A DNA stretch of 64,000 bases from DATFCK01 sp963728975 (GCA_963728975.1 CAVSMF010000001.1:1488001-1552000), one strand, 5' to 3'; counted from the first letter of the stretch, positions 34,455-43,474 are shown. Numbers and translations are program-made. Notes: generated by a model from the sequence alone, not told the origin.

Positions 34455-37400
34455 TTAGGGAAGCTGGGTTCCCGATTGATTGCGCACAATGGTGTAGTCG
34501 CCGCTCAAGATGAATCCGTCGGTGTTGACGTCGTATCGGAATCGATTGTCCTGGTTGCTGACCGTTGCGCCGGAATTATTACGAGCGGCGGTGTAGTCTC
34601 CTGATAGAACAAATCCGTCGCCGTTAACGTCACCGAGCAACACACCCATGGTGGTTGAAAGCGTGCTCATGCTGTTGCCGGCGGTGTCGCTGACACCGGT
34701 CAACGCGACCGTGATTCTCTGGGCGTTGGTAACCCCGGTGAGATTAACAATGTACTCGTGCGGGTTGCTCTGATTGATCCCGCTGTTGGCGGTATCGATC
34801 GTGCCACTGCCGCTGGTAATGCCGGCTCCGGCAACACCTGCCAGCGGATTCACGAAGCTGAACACGACAGTGTAACTGCCGTTGTTGCCGCCCGTCCGGC
34901 ATTCGATCCCGGGAGCCGAACTGTTGCCGGTGTAGGGCAGAGGAATGTCGAATTCGCCGGCGCTGCCGTGGATTTTGGCCGAGACCACGCTGAGAATCGG
35001 AACCACATTGGTGGCGCAGGATGCGTTGCCCGCCAAAGCGTAACTGCTGTCGGACGTAATATCGTTCGCGTTGTTTTGCGACTTTTGTCCGGCGTCCGGA
35101 CGCGCCAGGTAGGTGCGCACGTTCAGGCCGTTCAGACTTGTTCCCGCTATATAACTGCTCGCGCCGCCGTCGATCGTTCGCAGTTTAGTGTTCGAGATCG
35201 TGATCCGAACAATTCCGGTCGCCACATCGTAGCTTCCGCTGTCCGGCGCCCCGTAGGATTTAGGGGTATTGGCATTGGGGTCAGGCGCCGGCGGCGGAAC
35301 TTCGTTGAGGGGGATGCCGAACTTGCCGTAGTCGAAGGAGACCGCACCGGTGGCGTCGGTCTTCATCGCCACATACATGCGATCGTAACTGGAGTCGCTC
35401 GAATCAGATGGATCGTTCCCCTGCCGATTCCAAACGATGTACCATTGGCTGCTGGCCGGGGCCGCGCCCGAGGTGGAAGGGCCGACTTGGAGAGTGAACA
35501 CAAGCTTGTCGGCGGCCGGATTGAACAACGGCTCGGCTATGAAGAGTTGCTGCGCATCCACTCGCGAATCGGGCGGCAGATTGGGAGCGGCGTCGCCATC
35601 GTTGTCGACCAGGGCGAGCACGCCGGGCAGCGCACAAGGGTCCGGCGCCACCATCACTGTGGGCGTGACCTCGGAGCAATACGGTCCTTCGCCCTGGGAA
35701 TTGAGAGCGGTCACGTGATAGACGTCGCCGGCTGCGAAAGCGGCATCGACAAAAGCGGGCGTGGTAACATTGGCCAGTAACGCGAATGTTCCCGCTCCGG
35801 CCTTGCGGTATACATTGTATCCGAGAATCGGCGAACCGCCGTTGTCGGGCGTTGGCCAGGTCAAAGTCGCGGACGTTCCCGCGGCATCGAGCGAGCCTGT
35901 CACCAGTGGAGCCCCCGGCACGACCGGCTCTGGTGGATTAGGATCAAATGCGGCGAACATTCTCATGCCGCCACTTTGCCGGGCGATCGCGGCCTTGGCC
36001 GTGTAGTCGTTAGACCCGCCATTGATGCAGGTCGCGCTGACGCAGCCGTCATCGTAACCGACCAGGACGCGCCCCTCCTTGTCGATGGTCGCGTCGAAGA
36101 AATCGAGAAGGTTGCGGCAGGTGCTGCCGCCGCAGATCGGGCCGCGTTGAATCGGGTCGCCGGGAGTGACGTTTTGAGTGGTCCAGGTCTGACCACCGTC
36201 CAGGGTAGTTGCGATGAAGAGATACCAGACCCCATCGAACAGGCTCGGGTCGTCGTTGGCTCCGCCGGTGTGATCTTCGTTGGGACCATCCGCCGTTGTC
36301 GTCCCGAAAAAGGCAAACGCGGCCCGGTCTCCATCGCCGGCCACAACAGCCGGGAATGTGATGTTATTGACTCCCACCTGGGCGCCGACGTCGACGGAGG
36401 GTTCCCAGTTGATCGTTCCCATTCCGGGCACACCGCCGCCGTCTATGTGGTGGCCGACAGCGATTTTGGCGTGGCCATTAATATCCTGATATCCGAGATA
36501 AATCGTTCCGTCGCTGGCGATCCCCACCGACGGATCCCACTCGCCTTCGGATGCCCCGTCCGGCACTTCACTGACGGTCCAGGTGATGCCGTTATCTTCG
36601 GAGAAAGCGACGGCGGCATTGCCACCGTTGAGCAAGGGAACGTTGCCGCAGCCTTTGTCCGGCACGTAAACCGTGCCCGCGTCGGGAGCGGTCGAGGGCG
36701 ATACTTTGACGTGACCATGCAGTCCATCGCATTGATCAACCGTAAACATGGGCGCCGAGCCCTGGCTGAAAACCAGGCCACCGGTATCGCTGCGCAGACA
36801 ACGAGCTTCCGCGATGCTCTGGGACGCGTAGTAAACCGCATTGGGATATACCGGATTAGGATTGGGAAGAGGCTCGTGATAAGGACCGCCTCCGAGGGTT
36901 TCATGATCGACATCCGAGGGCACCACGCCGTCGCTCGGTATGAAAGTGTCGCCGTCGTCATCCGTGATGTCGATCGTCGCGCCCGCCGGCGTTAGTCCTT
37001 CCAGCTGGGCGACGAAAGTGCGGCCGGTGGTGTGATCGGTATACAGGATGGGATCGCCGGCCGCGCGGGGCGTGCTCGCGCTCACCAGCGGCTTTTGCTC
37101 CCAGGTTGCGTTGGCGGGGGAAGAACAATCGCTGAATGTGATTTTCAACATCGACGGCAGAAACCCGCCGAAATAAAGGGTCGATCCCCCGTTCGGGATC
37201 GAGTTGGTCGATCCATTCACGTTGGTGTTGGTGAACATGGTTTCTTTGGTCCAGTTACTGCCGATGGAGGGCTCTCCGGCGCTGTCGGCCACCCCCTGAG
37301 GGGACATGTAAGTCTGGAACCTCGGTGTGCCCGCGCCCGCCATCGGAGGCGCCGTGGGCGTGGGTGTTGGAGTGGGGGTTGGGGTAGGAGTTGGAGTTGG

Positions 37401-38237
37401 AGTCGGTGTTCCGGTGGTGCCGCAGGCCGCGTTCCCCACCGTCAGATAGCTCGACGTGCCGGTGGTCATCTGATCGATCGTGGTTACCACTCCGCTTCCG
37501 CCGCCGCCCACCAGCAAGGTCGTGACCGCGTTCATGTTCGTTAGGCTTTGACCGGGTGTCAGCAGGTCGACGTCGAAGGCATGGGTCCCGGTGGCGTCGA
37601 AATATTGCAAAGGCTGTGATGTATCCACGGTGATCGTGATTGTTCCATCCGAACTGCTGGAGCCGCTGACCGGGCAGCTCGAAATGATCGGAATCGGTAT
37701 GCCGCACTGGCTCAGATCGATATTTTGCGATGGATCGTGATAACCGTAGTCGAAGCTGGCGGTGGCGCCCGTGCTGGCGGTGTTCATGTCGAAAAAAATG
37801 GTCCGGGCCGTGCCGGTGGTGTCGTTCACAACCATATTCAGCTGCCAGGTGGCGTTCGGTGGCAGGGTCGGGCTCAAAGTGGAAGTTTTAATCGTGAACG
37901 TAATCGAATGATCGGCGCTGGAGATGAACGGCTCAGCCACATAGGCCGCGGTAAGATCGAGCTGCTGATTGGCGTCCGGAGCCCCGGTTTGGTCTCCCGC
38001 CGGGTCGCTCAAGACCTGAACGCCCGGTAATGCACACTGCGGATCGCCCGCAGCTGTAACCGCCACCGCCAGCGGCTTGGGCGCAACCCGCGCGGAGCGG
38101 GTGCTTTTCGCCTTAGCGTGACGGCTTGCCGCTCCGGAAGAGAGAGTAAAAAGCGCGAATGAACCGGCGAATAGAAGCAGGCCGATAACCTGAGTTCGGA
38201 TATGGCCGGATTTGCGAATAAGGCGATGTAGAAACAT
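34455..38237 (-). CDS. giant secreted protein 3: BNR-like propeller, TP linker, dockerin-like end
   Basis: The product has 1,260 residues. The start ATG at 38237 follows GAGGAGATCTTC, a good Shine-Dalgarno, unlike the other two paralogues. A signal anchor (VIGLLLFAGSFALFTLSS) is followed by a first copy of the shared CALPG domain (CALPGVQVLSDPAGDQ), a Thr-Pro linker, sialidase-like repeats (SEDNGITW, LDGGQTW, CDGLHGHVKVSP), an Fn3-like domain (GGSPILGYNVYRKAG), a second copy of the shared domain (CALPGVLALVDNDGD) and two dockerin-like repeats (GDVNGDGFVLSGDYTAARN; DVNTDGFILSGDYTIVRN). It differs from its paralogues in having the shared domain at both ends. Confidence 0.8.
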   Translation of the reverse strand: MFLHRLIRKSGHIRTQVIGLLLFAGSFALFTLSSGAASRHAKAKSTRSARVAPKPLAVAVTAAGDPQCALPGVQVLSDPAGDQTGAPDANQQLDLTAAYVAEPFISSADHSITFTIKTSTLSPTLPPNATWQLNMVVNDTTGTARTIFFDMNTASTGATASFDYGYHDPSQNIDLSQCGIPIPIISSCPVSGSSSSDGTITITVDTSQPLQYFDATGTHAFDVDLLTPGQSLTNMNAVTTLLVGGGGSGVVTTIDQMTTGTSSYLTVGNAACGTTGTPTPTPTPTPTPTPTPTPTAPPMAGAGTPRFQTYMSPQGVADSAGEPSIGSNWTKETMFTNTNVNGSTNSIPNGGSTLYFGGFLPSMLKITFSDCSSPANATWEQKPLVSASTPRAAGDPILYTDHTTGRTFVAQLEGLTPAGATIDITDDDGDTFIPSDGVVPSDVDHETLGGGPYHEPLPNPNPVYPNAVYYASQSIAEARCLRSDTGGLVFSQGSAPMFTVDQCDGLHGHVKVSPSTAPDAGTVYVPDKGCGNVPLLNGGNAAVAFSEDNGITWTVSEVPDGASEGEWDPSVGIASDGTIYLGYQDINGHAKIAVGHHIDGGGVPGMGTINWEPSVDVGAQVGVNNITFPAVVAGDGDRAAFAFFGTTTADGPNEDHTGGANDDPSLFDGVWYLFIATTLDGGQTWTTQNVTPGDPIQRGPICGGSTCRNLLDFFDATIDKEGRVLVGYDDGCVSATCINGGSNDYTAKAAIARQSGGMRMFAAFDPNPPEPVVPGAPLVTGSLDAAGTSATLTWPTPDNGGSPILGYNVYRKAGAGTFALLANVTTPAFVDAAFAAGDVYHVTALNSQGEGPYCSEVTPTVMVAPDPCALPGVLALVDNDGDAAPNLPPDSRVDAQQLFIAEPLFNPAADKLVFTLQVGPSTSGAAPASSQWYIVWNRQGNDPSDSSDSSYDRMYVAMKTDATGAVSFDYGKFGIPLNEVPPPAPDPNANTPKSYGAPDSGSYDVATGIVRITISNTKLRTIDGGASSYIAGTSLNGLNVRTYLARPDAGQKSQNNANDITSDSSYALAGNASCATNVVPILSVVSAKIHGSAGEFDIPLPYTGNSSAPGIECRTGGNNGSYTVVFSFVNPLAGVAGAGITSGSGTIDTANSGINQSNPHEYIVNLTGVTNAQRITVALTGVSDTAGNSMSTLSTTMGVLLGDVNGDGFVLSGDYTAARNNSGATVSNQDNRFRYDVNTDGFILSGDYTIVRNQSGTQLP
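37354..37410. repeat. low-complexity Thr-Pro linker tract in giant gene 3
   Basis: A run of degenerate hexamers codes for about nine Thr-Pro pairs between the N-terminal domain and the propeller. It is a typical flexible secreted-enzyme linker and a likely site of length change by slippage. Confidence 0.7.
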
Positions 38238-39063
38238 GAAGATCTCCTCAAAAAGGAATTATTTGGTTTGAATCGTGACGCAGTTTCTCTCCACTTCGAG
38301 AAAACCGACTCGGGTGGTTGCCTGCCGGTCGAAATTGTTGACTCCGGCGGTTCCGTGATCGTCGATGCCGCCTGCGCGATGCTCGTTAGCGGAAGCGTTC
38401 CCGCCTCTTCATGGCCGGATCGACGCACTCCCATCTCTCGCTTTTAGCGAAGCGAAGAATATCCCGGCCTGGCCGGCGGCGTTACGCCATCTTCTCCGCG
38501 CGGCTTAACCGGTTTGCAGTCTGAGCCGTTGACTTGCTTATCTCGACGCCATGACCAAGCCGCGCAGCGAATTCCAACCGCGATGTGGCCTCCCGTGCTG
38601 CCCCGGCTTCAACAAATTGCAGATCCGGCGGAACAATCGGGATTTTCGGCGTTGGGGCAGGGTGGATGAGAATGCGCTTGGCGGAACTGCTCTGCGAAAA
38701 TGAATATTTGGATGCCCGGTCCTTTTCAGTCGTTGTCCCCGCTGCGATCCGGCGCTCTTAGTCCGGGCCGGACTGGCCGCACCGGCCGCTGCCGCTTTGA
38801 AACGCCGTTTCGGCCTGAGAGATACCAAAGCAGTGCGATATCCGAAGAAAGATTCATCGGCGGTTGCGGTTGTCGAAATCATTTGGTGACTCATTTGCAT
38901 CTAGTTCGAACAACCAGGGAGATGTGGGTGTATGGAGACGGACAATTTTTCGGGTTTGCTCGCCGCCCTTTTTGCAGAGGCATCAAACGTCTCGGAAGAA
39001 ACCCTCGCCTGTCGGAGCCGGCTTTACCGTCGATCCCGAAAAAACTTAACCGCTGCTGACGCA
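38238..39063. other. long gene-poor region between giant gene 3 and PEP-CTERM 2
   Basis: About 820 bases without a supported gene. Open frames on either strand (for example 38538-38900 and 38700-39059) have no domain, signal or ribosome binding site; a 50-codon frame at 38551-38703 is Cys-rich but also unsupported. This stretch should hold the promoter of the leftward giant gene 3. I see no strong repeat in it. Confidence 0.45.
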
Positions 39064-39723
39064 TCAAACAGGCGAACCGCAAGTGAGCCGGCGACGCATC
39101 GCGACCAGTAATGCGACGGCGCCGACGCCGATCAACGCGTCTGTGCCTGGCTCCGGCACGACCGTGAAATTGTCGATCGTGGGTTCCGGACTGCCGACGC
39201 CGTTCGCAATCTGCAGGGCGACGGAGGTAATCGGGCTGCTGAGAGAATCGTAACCGATAAATGTATACGCGTTGTTGAGGCTGGGTGAAGGGATCGTGGT
39301 CAGCACTGAGGCCCCGGAGTAAATCGTGAGCTGATAAGGCTCGGGAACTGTCTGGCTGGGACTGATGAGGTCCAGGCCAAAGCTGAAACTGTTCGCCGGC
39401 AGCGTGATTAACAGGCTATCGGTCAGAAACTGGCCGTTGAACGCGTAAAGCGCGAGATTGTTCGGACCGAGGAATGAAAAGTTGTTGTCGCTGAGGAATT
39501 CGATGTTCCCGCTGGAAGGGATAGCGTCGAAATTTACGTCCCCAAACGGCGTCGACGCAGTCACATCGGTATATTGGGTCGGCCCCGGTGTGTAGCCGTT
39601 AAAATCGACGACGTAATTGCCCGGGTGAGCCAGGTCATAGATCGTCCGTGAATTGTAAATGGTTTGGGCGTTTGCGGTAAGAACGACCGCCGAAAGAACA
39701 AGAACAAGGGAAAAAGATTTCAT
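39064..39723 (-). CDS. PEP-CTERM sorting-domain protein (second of two)
   Basis: From the ATG at 39723, about 219 residues. A signal peptide (MKSFSLVLVLSAVVLTANA) is followed by a beta-rich exported domain (FDAIPSSGNIEFLSDNNFSF; DSLLITLPANSFSFGLDLIS). The C-terminal sorting signal reads VVPEPGTDALIGVGAVALLV followed by MRRRL, with only TCGSPV after it. The longer frame to 39789 adds an unlikely leader. It is transcribed away from ileS. The exported domain is not recognised. Confidence 0.85.
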   Translation of the reverse strand: MKSFSLVLVLSAVVLTANAQTIYNSRTIYDLAHPGNYVVDFNGYTPGPTQYTDVTASTPFGDVNFDAIPSSGNIEFLSDNNFSFLGPNNLALYAFNGQFLTDSLLITLPANSFSFGLDLISPSQTVPEPYQLTIYSGASVLTTIPSPSLNNAYTFIGYDSLSSPITSVALQIANGVGSPEPTIDNFTVVPEPGTDALIGVGAVALLVAMRRRLTCGSPV

Positions 39724-39951
39724 AAGGCCACGCGCGTTTGGAGATGAAATCGGGAAACCTGTCGGGGCCGGTCGCCTCGTCCGCGGCAATTTTTGCGATG
39801 ACCCGCAAATTTTTAGCGGCGATGATTCGCTTCAGTAGGTTGCTCTGCCGGCCAGGCCGGGGATGGCAACCGCGCTTCAGCAGCTGCCCCGCGCACAGCA
39901 CTCGCGTTGATTTGTCCGGCTGGGGATGTTACGTAGCGTCGCGCTTCCTCG

Positions 39952-42867
39952 ATGAGCCAAAATTACAAGCCAACTCTGAATCTTCCCCGCACCGATTTCC
40001 CCATGAAGGCGAATCTCACGGTGCGCGAATTGGAATTCCTCAAGCTCTGGGAGGAAACCCGAGTTTACCAGCAGATTCAAAAGGCCGGGCAAGATCGCGA
40101 GTTATTTGTTCTGCACGACGGCCCGCCTTTCGCCAATGGGGACGTTCATATGGGAACGGCGTTAAACAAGATTTTGAAGGATTTCGTAGTCAAATCCCAG
40201 ACCATGCTGGGCAAACGCGCACCCTATGTTCCCGGTTGGGACTGCCACGGCTTGCCCATCGAATACAAGGTGGTGAAGGAGTCCAGGGAACTTTCACCCC
40301 TCGAAGTGCGCAAGCGCTGCCAGGCTTTTGCCCTCAAATATGTCGCTATCCAGCGCGAGCAGTTCAAGCGACTCGGCGTTTTCGGGGACTGGCAGCATCC
40401 TTACCTGACGTTAGACCCGAAATACGAAGCCGAAATTCTTCGCGCTTTCGCTGTCTTTGTCGATAAGGGCCTGGTTTACCGTTCCAAAAAACCGGTGTTT
40501 TGGAGCACCGGCGCCCAGACCGCCCTGGCCGAGGCCGAAGTCGAATATCAGGAACGCAACGACACCACCGTCTACGTGAAATTTCCGATCGTTGGTAGGG
40601 CGCGACCGCCGGGCGCGCCGAGCGATGTGAGCCATCACGGCGAAGCGGTTGAGTTTCCTCCTGGAACAGCCATTGCGATCTGGACGACCACACCCTGGAC
40701 ATTGCCGGCCAATCTGGCCATCGCGGTTGATCCAAAGGAACTCTATGTCGTCCAGGAATTTCGAAAAGTAGCGCAAGCCTCCAACTTGCCCGGTCAAGAT
40801 CGCAAGTTGGAAACTTGCGCTACTCTCATCCTGGCCGAGAAGCTGGTTTCGCAATTTTGCGCCAACACAGGATTCGAGCCGTTAGGCGAGCCCTTGCATT
40901 CCTTCCCGGGCAAGAAACTGGAGGGCGCTGTCGCGCAACACCCGTTCCTGGATCGGACATCGATCGTGCTCACGGCCGATTTCGTGACCATGGACAGCGG
41001 CACGGGTTGCGTTCACATCGCCCCCGGCCACGGCGAAGACGATTACAATTTGGGCCGGGCCAACAACCTGCCGATCCTGTCGCCGGTTGACGATCACGGG
41101 CGCTTCACCGAAGAAGCAGGCCTGCCCGATCTGATCGGCAAATACGTTTTCGATGCCAATTCCGACATCGTTAATTTATTGCGCGCGGGGGGCATGTTGC
41201 TCGGCGCCCAAAGCTTTCACCACTCCTATCCGTACTGCTGGCGGTCGAAGACGCCGATCATCTTTCGGAACGTCGAGCAATTTTTTATCCGGATCGACGC
41301 ATTGCGCGAAAAAGCCCTCAAAGCCATTCACAAGGAAGTAAAATGGATTCCGGCCTGGGGCGAAAACCGCATTGCCGGCACCGTCGAATCGCGCCCCGAT
41401 TGGGTTATCTCCCGCCAGCGCAGCTGGGGCGTGCCTCTCCCCGTTTTTTACTCGGACACCGGCCAACCGATCCTGGATGCCGATATAATTCGCAAGCTGG
41501 CCGATCTTGTCGCAGCCCGCGGTTCGAATATTTGGTTCGAGCTGAACGACGCCGAACTGGCGGGCGAACTAGGATTGCCTCCGGGCACAACTCACCGCAA
41601 CGACACCATCGATGTCTGGATCGATAGCGGCGTCTCCCACAAGGCTGTTTTAGCGCTCCATCCGGAATTGCGCGACCCGGCGGACATGTACCTCGAGGCC
41701 ACCGATCAGCACCGGGGCTGGTTTCAATCTTCGCTCATGACCAGCATCGCCCTGAACGGCCGGGCCCCCTACAAAATCTGCGTCACCCACGGCTTTGTGG
41801 TTGATGTGGACGGCAAAAAAATCTCCAAGTCCGGGACCTACGACAAACCGATGGATGCCGGCCATTTTGTGGCAAAACACGGAGCCGACCTTGTCCGGCT
41901 TTGGGCCAGCAGCATCGATTACACCGACGACGTCCCGTTCTCGGAAGAGATCTTTACCCGGCTTGGGGACACCTACCGGCGGATTCGGAACACGCTCCGG
42001 ATCTTGTTAGGCAATCTTTATGACTATCCTGTAGCGGCACTCTATGACCGCCGCTCGAATGAAAATGACGCTGTAGCGGCGCTCTATGAGCGCCGTAACG
42101 AAGATCACGAAAATCGACGGTCACAGACCGCCGCTACAAACCCCACCCTGATTGATCGCTGGATTCTGGAGCGGCTCGATCAGGTGGTCGGCGAATGCCG
42201 GGCCGCCTATGAAGTCTTTGAGTTTCATAAGGTTTATCACACCCTAAACCAGTTTTGTGCGGTCGATCTGAGCAGTCTCTATATAGATATCACCAAGGAC
42301 CGGATGTACTGCGATGCCCCCGGCTCGCCCCGGCGCCGGGCTACCCAGGAGGCGATGGCCAGGGTGTTCGACGCGCTTTGCCGCTTGCTCGCGCCCATCC
42401 TTGTCTTTACTGCCGATGAAGCCTGGCGTTACGCCAATGACGGGCCCTCCGTCCATTTGCAGGAGTTTCCCCAGGCGCCGCCCAGTCGCAGCTCCGAAGC
42501 AAGCTCGGCGATGGCGGAACTGCTGAAGTTGCGCGGCGTGATCGGACAGGCAATCGAGCGGGCGCGCCAGGAAAAACTGATCGGAAACGCCCTGGAAGCA
42601 GCTGTAGTGTTGCAGTCGAACTCCGACGTCACGACAAAGATCGGCCGGGAGGAGCTGGAGGAATTTTTTATTTTGAGCGATTTGACAATCGAACAGGGGA
42701 AAGAAGCAAACGCTTCTGTTTCCAAGACAACTTTCGCCAAATGCGCCCGCTGCTGGCGGCATCGGCCGGCCGTCGGCCGCAGCCAGGCCCATCCCGATTT
42801 ATGCGATCGATGTGAAAAGGTGGTCAGTTCTCTAAATCCGGAGGAGCGAGCTCCGGCCAGCTCGTGA
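39952..42867 (+). CDS. ileS: isoleucyl-tRNA synthetase, with in-frame palindromic insertions
   Basis: Charges tRNA-Ile. It has 971 residues, longer than most bacterial forms. Family signatures: HIGH-type loop PPFANGDVHMGTALNK (about residue 60), GWDCHGLPIEYKV, editing-domain WTTTPWTLPANLAIA, ATDQHRGWFQSSL, KMSKS-type DGKKISKSGTYDK (about 621), and the C-terminal zinc knuckle KCARCWRH...LCDRCEKV. Three inserts stand out: about residues 216-223 (GC-palindrome), 273-291 (GTAGCGCAAG palindrome) and 693-729 (TGTAGCGGCG element plus half copy). All keep frame and avoid stop codons; they fall at places where the family varies in length. No good Shine-Dalgarno precedes the ATG. Confidence 0.95.
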   Translation: MSQNYKPTLNLPRTDFPMKANLTVRELEFLKLWEETRVYQQIQKAGQDRELFVLHDGPPFANGDVHMGTALNKILKDFVVKSQTMLGKRAPYVPGWDCHGLPIEYKVVKESRELSPLEVRKRCQAFALKYVAIQREQFKRLGVFGDWQHPYLTLDPKYEAEILRAFAVFVDKGLVYRSKKPVFWSTGAQTALAEAEVEYQERNDTTVYVKFPIVGRARPPGAPSDVSHHGEAVEFPPGTAIAIWTTTPWTLPANLAIAVDPKELYVVQEFRKVAQASNLPGQDRKLETCATLILAEKLVSQFCANTGFEPLGEPLHSFPGKKLEGAVAQHPFLDRTSIVLTADFVTMDSGTGCVHIAPGHGEDDYNLGRANNLPILSPVDDHGRFTEEAGLPDLIGKYVFDANSDIVNLLRAGGMLLGAQSFHHSYPYCWRSKTPIIFRNVEQFFIRIDALREKALKAIHKEVKWIPAWGENRIAGTVESRPDWVISRQRSWGVPLPVFYSDTGQPILDADIIRKLADLVAARGSNIWFELNDAELAGELGLPPGTTHRNDTIDVWIDSGVSHKAVLALHPELRDPADMYLEATDQHRGWFQSSLMTSIALNGRAPYKICVTHGFVVDVDGKKISKSGTYDKPMDAGHFVAKHGADLVRLWASSIDYTDDVPFSEEIFTRLGDTYRRIRNTLRILLGNLYDYPVAALYDRRSNENDAVAALYERRNEDHENRRSQTAATNPTLIDRWILERLDQVVGECRAAYEVFEFHKVYHTLNQFCAVDLSSLYIDITKDRMYCDAPGSPRRRATQEAMARVFDALCRLLAPILVFTADEAWRYANDGPSVHLQEFPQAPPSRSSEASSAMAELLKLRGVIGQAIERARQEKLIGNALEAAVVLQSNSDVTTKIGREELEEFFILSDLTIEQGKEANASVSKTTFAKCARCWRHRPAVGRSQAHPDLCDRCEKVVSSLNPEERAPASS
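40599..40619. repeat. short GC-rich palindrome inside ileS
   Basis: Arms GGCGCG (40599-40604) and CGCGCC (40614-40619) enclose nine bases, within a stretch coding for a loop (RARPPGAPSDVSHHGE) that looks inserted in the editing domain. Weaker evidence than the other two inserts. Confidence 0.35.
40768..40823. repeat. 56-base palindromic element inserted in frame in ileS
   Basis: Twenty-two-base arms match at 20 of 22 positions: GTAGCGCAAG...CCAACTTGC and the reverse GCAAGTTGG...CTTGCGCTAC, around a 12-base loop. In ileS it codes for about 19 extra residues (VAQASNLPGQDRKLETCAT) between two conserved blocks of the editing domain. Confidence 0.75.
42029..42138. repeat. palindromic element and half copy inserted in frame in ileS
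   Basis: A full element (42072-42138) has 10-base terminal inverted repeats TGTAGCGGCG and CGCCGCTACA, with internal inverted pairs. A related half copy (42029-42057) precedes it. Together they code for about 37 residues between the anticodon-binding and catalytic parts. The same family lies downstream of lspA at 43398-43467. Confidence 0.85.
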
Positions 42868-42875
42868 AACCGGCA

Positions 42876-42900
42876 GGCGTCGCAGGAGCTCCGCCCTCCA
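42876..42900. repeat. dispersed 25-base repeat between ileS and lspA
   Basis: An exact inverted copy of 19153-19177 (GGCGTCGCAGGAGCTCC...). It follows the ileS stop by nine bases and precedes lspA by 26 bases. Confidence 0.7.
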
Positions 42901-42925
42901 TGACCAAAGGGATGACAACACCATC

Positions 42926-43396
42926 ATGAGATACATTTTTTTAATTTCCATGCCTCTCTACGTGCTCGATCAGATCACGAAGCATTTCGTTATGCGGTTC
43001 GTAGATCCCACCCAGCCCTACCCGGTCGTGGCCGGTTTCCTGAACCTGGTCAACGTTACCAATACCGGCGCTGCCTTTGGTTCCTTTAAGAACAACAATA
43101 CATTTTTCGTGGCCCTCTCATGTGTCGCGCTCTTCATTGTCGTCATTCTCCTGGTCCGTCGTCATTCTCCTGATGCCTGGCGCGATCTTTCGCTGGCACT
43201 CCTCCTTGCCGGGATTTTGGGAAACCTGAGCGACCGGCTGCTCCATGGTCACGTCATTGACTTTCTCCTTTTCAATTTGGGGATTTGGCCGGTCGATCCC
43301 TGGCCCGCGTTCAACGTGGCCGATTCCTGCATCTGCATTGCCGTGGTCTGCTTCATCATCCATTCCTTTCGGCATAAGGAACCGGCGGCCGCCTGA
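42926..43396 (+). CDS. lspA: lipoprotein signal peptidase LspA (signal peptidase II)
   Basis: Cleaves the signal peptide of diacylglyceryl-modified prolipoproteins at the inner membrane. It has 156 residues and four membrane segments. The catalytic motifs are present: NVTNTGAAFGSF, GNLSDRLLHGHVIDFL (first Asp) and FNVADSCICIAVV (second Asp). It follows ileS, a common order in bacteria. The repeat family of ileS begins two bases after its stop codon. Confidence 0.95.
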   Translation: MRYIFLISMPLYVLDQITKHFVMRFVDPTQPYPVVAGFLNLVNVTNTGAAFGSFKNNNTFFVALSCVALFIVVILLVRRHSPDAWRDLSLALLLAGILGNLSDRLLHGHVIDFLLFNLGIWPVDPWPAFNVADSCICIAVVCFIIHSFRHKEPAAA

Positions 43397-43397
43397 T

Positions 43398-43467
43398 TGT
43401 AGGGCGCTCTATGAGCGCCGATGTTAGCCGATTATGATTAATGCGACGGTCATAGACCGCCGCTACA
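43398..43467. repeat. free copy of the ileS-type palindromic element
   Basis: Seventy bases that begin TGTAGGGCGCTCTATGAGCG and end GACCGCCGCTACA. Both ends match the insert in ileS at 42072-42138; the centre differs. It fills the gap between lspA and cca. Confidence 0.8.
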
Positions 43468-43474
43468 GTAGGAC

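Noticed and set aside
38551..38703. Small Cys-rich frame of 50 codons
   Set aside because: No ribosome binding site, no conserved pattern I know and no neighbour that would explain it.
38700..39059. Open frame of 119 codons before PEP-CTERM 2
   Set aside because: Sequence is low in family features and rich in rare-type residues for a real protein; no signal or ribosome binding site.
42029..42138. Frameshift or assembly error in ileS
   Set aside because: The inserted stretch keeps frame, has terminal inverted repeats and a relative downstream of lspA, so it is a real repeat insertion.
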